Of a stretch of 64,000 nt of DNA, positions 60,232-64,000 are shown piece by piece. The notes beneath the pieces are model-generated. The model worked only from the letters and a program-made list of their open reading frames with translations. It made no database searches and was not told the DNA's origin. Source of the stretch: Arthrobacter jinronghuae (GTDB lineage Bacteria; Actinomycetota; Actinomycetes; Actinomycetales; Micrococcaceae); NCBI RefSeq assembly GCF_025244825.1, contig NZ_CP104263.1, positions 1,364,001 through 1,428,000 of the forward strand, given 5' to 3'. Position numbers and translations under genes: made by a program. Every line of letters begins with the position of its first letter. Positions within the stretch are counted from its first letter, which is position 1.

Positions 60232-61659
60232 ATGGCAGCTGCCGCTAATCCCTACGACGGTTCACAGAAGAGCCGTAAGCGGGACAGAACACATTTCCTC
60301 TACATCGCCGTAATCGCTGCGGTGGTGCTCGGTGCCGTACTCGGGCTTCTTGCCCCCGAGTTCGCGAAGAGCCTCAAGCCCCTCGGAACGGGGTTCATCA
60401 ACCTCATCAAGATGATGATTGCCCCCGTCATCTTCTGCACCATTGTCCTAGGCATCGGATCAATCGCCAAAGCAGCCACGGTCGGCAAGGTGGGCGGCCT
60501 GGCGCTTGGCTACTTCATCATCATGTCCACCTTCGCGCTGGCCATCGGCCTCGTGGTGGGTAACCTCATCCACCCGGGCGAAGGCCTGGACCTGCAGGCT
60601 TCCGCTGGTGCCGCCCCGGCTGCCCCCGAGGAAGGGGAGGGGATGACGGGCTTCCTTCTGAGCATCATCCCCACCACACTGCTGGCCTCCCTCACCGGCG
60701 AGTCCATCCTGCAGACCCTGTTTGTTGCCCTGCTGGTCGGCTTTGCCCTGCAGAAGATGGGACCGGCGGGAGCGCCGGTGCTCAAGGGAATCGGCTACAT
60801 CCAGGCCCTGGTGTTCCGGATCCTCATGATGATCATGTGGCTGGCTCCCATCGGCGCCTTCGGTGCCATCTCCGCCGTCGTCGGCGAGACCGGCATCCAG
60901 GCGATCGTGAGCATGGCCACCCTGATGGTTGCCTTCTACATCACCTGCATCCTCTTCATCGTCGTCATCCTGGGCGGGCTGCTGAAGCTGGTCACCGGGT
61001 TCAGCATCTTCAAGCTCATGCGGTACCTGGGCCGTGAGTACCTGCTGATCTTCTCCACCTCCTCTTCCGAGGTGGCCCTGCCCCGCCTGATCGCAAAGAT
61101 GGAACACCTGGGCATTTCCAAGCCCGTGGTCGGCGTTACGGTTCCGACCGGTTATTCCTTCAACCTCGACGGAACCGCCATCTACCTGACCATGGCCGCA
61201 CTGTTCGTGGCCTCGGCCATGGGCAAGCCGCTGGAACTGGGCGAACAGATTTCCCTGCTGGTCTTCATGATCATTGCCTCGAAGGGCGCCGCAGGCGTCA
61301 CCGGTGCAGGCCTGGCCACGCTGGCCGGCGGACTGCAGTCCCACCGCCCCGACCTGATCGAAGGCGTGGGCCTGATTGTCGGCATCGACCGCTTTATGTC
61401 CGAGGCCCGCGCCCTGACCAACTTCACCGGCAACGCCGTGGCCACCGTCCTCATCGGCACCTGGACCAAGGAAATCGACAAGGAACAGGTCAAGGCGGTC
61501 CTGGACCGCGAACTGCCCTTCGACGAAGCGAGCATGAACGTCGACGCCGGCACTGACGAACCGCGGCAGACGGCGGAATCCGCCGAACTGGCCGCCACGG
61601 TTCCCAGCCCTGCCGGCAGTTCCGCAGTCGCCGGCACCGCCGGCGATCCGCGGCACTAA
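60232..61659 (+). CDS. dctA: C4-dicarboxylate/cation symporter, DctA/GltP family
   Basis: The 475-residue membrane protein has eight or so hydrophobic segments, starting FLYIAVIAAVVLGAVLGLLA, with LIKMMIAPVIFCTIVLGIG. The family re-entrant loop is FSTSSSEVALPRLIAKME, then GVTVPTGYSFNLDGTAIYLT (cation and substrate binding) and ASKGAAGVTGAG, then GIDRFMSEARALTNFTGN. It should import succinate, fumarate or malate with protons or sodium. The hydrophilic C-terminal tail is Ala/Glu-rich. AAGGAG precedes the ATG. The divergent DcuS/CitB pair is the likely regulator. Confidence 0.92.
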   Translation: MAAAANPYDGSQKSRKRDRTHFLYIAVIAAVVLGAVLGLLAPEFAKSLKPLGTGFINLIKMMIAPVIFCTIVLGIGSIAKAATVGKVGGLALGYFIIMSTFALAIGLVVGNLIHPGEGLDLQASAGAAPAAPEEGEGMTGFLLSIIPTTLLASLTGESILQTLFVALLVGFALQKMGPAGAPVLKGIGYIQALVFRILMMIMWLAPIGAFGAISAVVGETGIQAIVSMATLMVAFYITCILFIVVILGGLLKLVTGFSIFKLMRYLGREYLLIFSTSSSEVALPRLIAKMEHLGISKPVVGVTVPTGYSFNLDGTAIYLTMAALFVASAMGKPLELGEQISLLVFMIIASKGAAGVTGAGLATLAGGLQSHRPDLIEGVGLIVGIDRFMSEARALTNFTGNAVATVLIGTWTKEIDKEQVKAVLDRELPFDEASMNVDAGTDEPRQTAESAELAATVPSPAGSSAVAGTAGDPRH

Positions 61660-61690
61660 GGCGCCAGCACTACAACCGGCAGTACCTCGA

Positions 61691-61733
61691 AACGCGCTCC
61701 GCCCCGGAAGACACCGGGGCGGAGCGCGTTTTG
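61691..61733 (+). terminator. Rho-independent terminator after dctA
   Basis: A 17-bp perfect stem (61691-61707 with 61714-61730) with a 6-base loop, followed by a short T run. Confidence 0.88.
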
Positions 61734-61808
61734 CGTGTGCTGCCGGCGGGAATCCGGGCGAGTGCATAATGGTCCTCGATGCCCGCTCTACGAAACGGTG
61801 GACCTTCC

Positions 61809-62396
61809 ATGACAGCACTTGGCCCCTATCTGCCGCGCGGGACATTGAGCAGCCGGGTGCAGCCGACCCTCGACGCGGACGGCCTGGTCCTGCGGCCCTG
61901 GCGCGACGACGACGCCGCCGTGGTGGCGGAGGCGTACGGCGAGCCGGACATCTCGCACTTCAACCGGCGGACGATGGCAACCGAAGCCGAAGCCCTTGAA
62001 TGGATCCGCCGCTGGAGTACCCGCTGGCAGGAGGAATCCGGTGCCAACTGGGCCGTATGCAGCAGCGGCCGGAACGTGGTGGGGCGCGTGGCTCTCAGCC
62101 GCGTCAATCTGTACGAAGGCGATGCTGAACTGGGCTATTGGGTGCTTCCGGGGGATCGGGGAAACGCGGTGGCATCCCGGGCCGTGGACGCGCTGGCGCG
62201 GTGGGCCTTCGGCGCGGCAGGCCTCATGCGCCTCCAGCTTTCCCACTCGGTGCGCAACCAGGCTTCCTGCGCCGTCGCCCGGAAGACCGGTTTCGCGTTG
62301 GAAGGAACCAAGCGCAGTGCCCTCAGGCATGCCGACGGCTGGCACGACATGCATCTGCATGCTGCCGTCCGCCCTCAACGTTCGAGTTCTACTTGA
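61809..62396 (+). CDS. GNAT-family acetyltransferase (RimJ/RimL type)
   Basis: The 195-residue protein is of the GNAT_3 kind. LVLRPWRDDDAAVVAEAYGE starts the fold, ALSRVNLYEGDAELGYWVLP is the central strand pair, DRGNAVASRAVDALARWAF is the acetyl-CoA loop region, and VRNQASCAVARKTGFALEGT is the conserved helix. Such enzymes acetylate protein N-termini, aminoglycosides or small amines; the substrate cannot be read from sequence. ATG 61809 with GGTGGA upstream was preferred to ATG 61779, which lacks a ribosome site. Confidence 0.85.
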   Translation: MTALGPYLPRGTLSSRVQPTLDADGLVLRPWRDDDAAVVAEAYGEPDISHFNRRTMATEAEALEWIRRWSTRWQEESGANWAVCSSGRNVVGRVALSRVNLYEGDAELGYWVLPGDRGNAVASRAVDALARWAFGAAGLMRLQLSHSVRNQASCAVARKTGFALEGTKRSALRHADGWHDMHLHAAVRPQRSSST

Positions 62397-62459
62397 GCGT
62401 CAAGGCTCGCCGGTCATCACAGCCCTGATTCGCGGGATGGCCGTGGCGCGGCTGTAACC

Positions 62460-62491
62460 TTGACAAAGACAGCCCGCAGCAAAGCTAGATA
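62460..62491 (+). promoter_or_regulatory. Tentative parA promoter
   Basis: TTGACA (62460-62465) is a perfect -35 hexamer and TAGATA (62486-62491) a fair -10, but the spacer is 20 bases, longer than ideal. Its presence argues that the TTG at 62460 is promoter DNA and not the parA start. Confidence 0.45.
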
Positions 62492-62510
62492 CGGAAGCGT
62501 GGATTTATAC

Positions 62511-63404
62511 GTGAGCAGCGAACAGGGTTCATCAACTCTGCAGGACGCAACCGGAGCCGACACGGCGATGGGTCCAACCGGACGTCCCCTGACGGTATTC
62601 CCCGAGCCTCCCGTCCTCACGTCCCATGGTCCTGCCCGGATCATTGCGATGGTGAACCAGAAGGGCGGGGTCGGCAAGACCACCTCCACCATCAACCTTG
62701 GTGCCGCCCTCGCGGAAGCCGGCCGCCGCGTGCTGCTGGTGGACTTTGACCCGCAGGGCGCCCTGTCCGCAGGGATGGGAGCCAACCCGCACGAGCTGGA
62801 CCTCACCGTCTACAACGTGCTGATGGACCGGAAGGTGGATATCCGCGAGGCGATCCACGAAACCTCCATCGAGAACATCCACCTGCTGCCGGCCAATATC
62901 GACCTTTCCGCAGCCGAGGTGCAGCTCGTGAACGAGGTGGCCCGCGAGCAGGTGCTCGAACGCGCACTGCGCCGGGTATCGGATGACTACGACGTCATCC
63001 TCATCGACTGCCAGCCTTCCCTGGGCCTGCTGACCGTCAACGCCCTGACCGCCGCGCACGGCGTGATCATCCCGCTGATCTGCGAGTTCTTTGCCCTGCG
63101 TGCGGTGGCCCTGCTGGTGGAAACCATCGAGAAGGTCCAGGACCGGCTCAACCCCAGCCTCCAGGTGGACGGCGTCCTGGCGACCATGTACGACGCCCGC
63201 ACCCTGCACAGCCGTGAAGTGATTTCCCGCCTCGTGGAAGCCTTCGGGGACAAGGTCTTCGAAACGGTCATCAAGCGGACCATCAAGTTCGCCGACGCCA
63301 CTGTGGCGGCCGAACCGATCACCTCGTACGCCGGCAACCACCCGGGCGCGGACTCCTACCGCCGTCTCGCCAAGGAACTGATTGCCCGCGGCGGCGCGCC
63401 CTAA
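62511..63404 (+). CDS. ParA-like ATPase next to scpA
   Basis: The 297-residue protein has the deviant Walker A QKGGVGKTT (residues 50-58), DFDPQGALSAGMG (A') and IDCQPSLGLLTVNAL (Walker B), all typical of ParA/Soj. No parB is next to it; scpA follows, as with the second ParA of mycobacteria (Rv1708, from memory). It may act in chromosome organisation with ScpAB/Smc rather than in origin partition. The first 40 residues are variable and polar. The start is placed at GTG 62511 (MSSEQGSS); GTG 62496 and TTG 62460 are alternatives. Confidence 0.9.
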   Translation: MSSEQGSSTLQDATGADTAMGPTGRPLTVFPEPPVLTSHGPARIIAMVNQKGGVGKTTSTINLGAALAEAGRRVLLVDFDPQGALSAGMGANPHELDLTVYNVLMDRKVDIREAIHETSIENIHLLPANIDLSAAEVQLVNEVAREQVLERALRRVSDDYDVILIDCQPSLGLLTVNALTAAHGVIIPLICEFFALRAVALLVETIEKVQDRLNPSLQVDGVLATMYDARTLHSREVISRLVEAFGDKVFETVIKRTIKFADATVAAEPITSYAGNHPGADSYRRLAKELIARGGAP

Positions 63405-64000
63405 GCCGGCGCCCGCCCCGGCGGAGCCGGAGGCCAGGGAGCCGGGTTCGCAGGATCCGGCCGCCCGCGCCGGCTTCGAAGTCCGGCTGGCAAACTTCAC
63501 CGGGCCCTTCGATGTCCTGCTGGGACTGATTTCCAAGCACGAGCTGGACATCACCGAAATTGCCCTTGCCGCCGTCACCGATGAATTCCTGGGCTACATC
63601 CGGGAACTCTTCGGTACCGGACCCGAGGTCGCGCTGGATGAGGCGAGCGAATTCCTGGTTATTGCCGCCACCCTCCTGGACCTCAAGGCAGCACGTCTGC
63701 TTCCGGCCGGCGACGTGGAGGACGAGGAAGACGTCGCCCTGCTCGAAGCCCGTGACCTGCTGTTCGCCCGGCTGCTGCAGTACAAGGCGTTCCGCGAGAT
63801 GGCCGCCCTGATGGGGGAGCGGCTGACGGACGAGGCGCGGCGTTACCCGCGGCAGGTATCCCTGGATCCGCACTTCGCGGCGATGCTTCCCGAGCTGGTC
63901 TGGCGGACCACGCCGCAGCAGTTCGCGGACCTGGCCGCGCGTGCCCTGCAGCCGCGCGACGAGCAGCCTCCGACAGTGGGGCTTGAACACCTGCACGCGC
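63382..64000 (+). CDS. scpA: Segregation and condensation protein A (partial)
   Basis: ScpA is the kleisin partner of Smc. FEVRLANFTGPFDVLLGLI, then SKHELDITEIALAAVTDEFL and EFLVIAATLLDLKAARLL are the ScpA N-terminal hallmarks. The frame is closed by a TGA at 63379-63381 and contains no ATG or GTG before the conserved part. The start is therefore TTG 63382, with AAGGAA four bases upstream, overlapping parA by 23 bases. It begins with an Ala/Pro-rich 30-residue tail. The gene runs off the window. Confidence 0.88.
   Translation, partial: MPAAARPKPAPAPAEPEAREPGSQDPAARAGFEVRLANFTGPFDVLLGLISKHELDITEIALAAVTDEFLGYIRELFGTGPEVALDEASEFLVIAATLLDLKAARLLPAGDVEDEEDVALLEARDLLFARLLQYKAFREMAALMGERLTDEARRYPRQVSLDPHFAAMLPELVWRTTPQQFADLAARALQPRDEQPPTVGLEHLHA

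Noticed and set aside
62460-62510. TTG 62460 as start of parA
   Set aside because: The TTG is part of a perfect TTGACA hexamer that looks like a -35, and the added 17 residues have no likeness to ParA.

Overview
This window comes from a high-GC actinobacterial chromosome, most likely Arthrobacter sensu lato or another member of the Micrococcaceae. That rests on the actinobacterial 16S and 23S sequences, the absence of tRNA genes in the rRNA spacers, and a gene order (mpg, tyrS, TPR protein, HAD phosphatase, small protein, tlyA, nadK, recN, pyrG, Nudix, xerD, then parA and scpA) that matches, from memory, the backbone of Mycobacterium tuberculosis Rv1688 to Rv1709. Accessory blocks are slotted into that backbone.

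Layout. Positions 1-284 hold the start of a leftward quinone oxidoreductase. Positions 408-9186 are a complete, tightly packed arginine cluster argCJBDFRGH, with direct repeats that look like ArgR sites before argC and a strong terminator after argH. Positions 9301-18945 hold a PNPOx-like flavoprotein, a DUF222/HNH nuclease carrying a hexanucleotide microsatellite, an SRPBCC protein, DNA glycosylase Mpg, an aldo/keto reductase, apt, a HelD-type RNA polymerase-associated ATPase and tyrS.

Positions 19141-33293 hold two complete rRNA operons in direct orientation. They are about 6.05 kb each, apparently identical in all mature rRNAs, and differ at a dozen or so spacer and leader positions. Exactly one protein gene lies between them: a secreted, sortase-anchored surface protein with an internal Cys-Gln thioester domain. 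This is one of the most interesting loci in the window, because unequal recombination between the rRNA copies could delete or amplify the adhesin.

Positions 33568-45027 are conserved housekeeping genes: a TPR protein with a very repetitive charged N-terminus containing three 135-bp tandem repeats, a HAD phosphatase, a small protein, tlyA, nadK, recN, pyrG, two Nudix hydrolases and a XerD-type recombinase with a long N-terminal extension.

Positions 45358-61659 are catabolic. The propionate (2-methylcitrate) genes prpC, prpB and prpD lie with an overlapping GntR-family regulator and two matching operators. Then comes a compact, apparently undescribed module: a one-chain GAF/histidine kinase/degenerate receiver/LuxR protein, a GlcG/HbpS-like protein, a palindromic operator, and an operon of class II aldolase, CbbY-like phosphatase, DhaL and DhaK. 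There is no DhaM, and DhaL has an altered metal loop. It is followed by prpE, a DctS/DctR-like two-component pair and a C4-dicarboxylate symporter. The window ends with a GNAT acetyltransferase, a ParA-like ATPase and the start of scpA, which initiates at a TTG inside parA.
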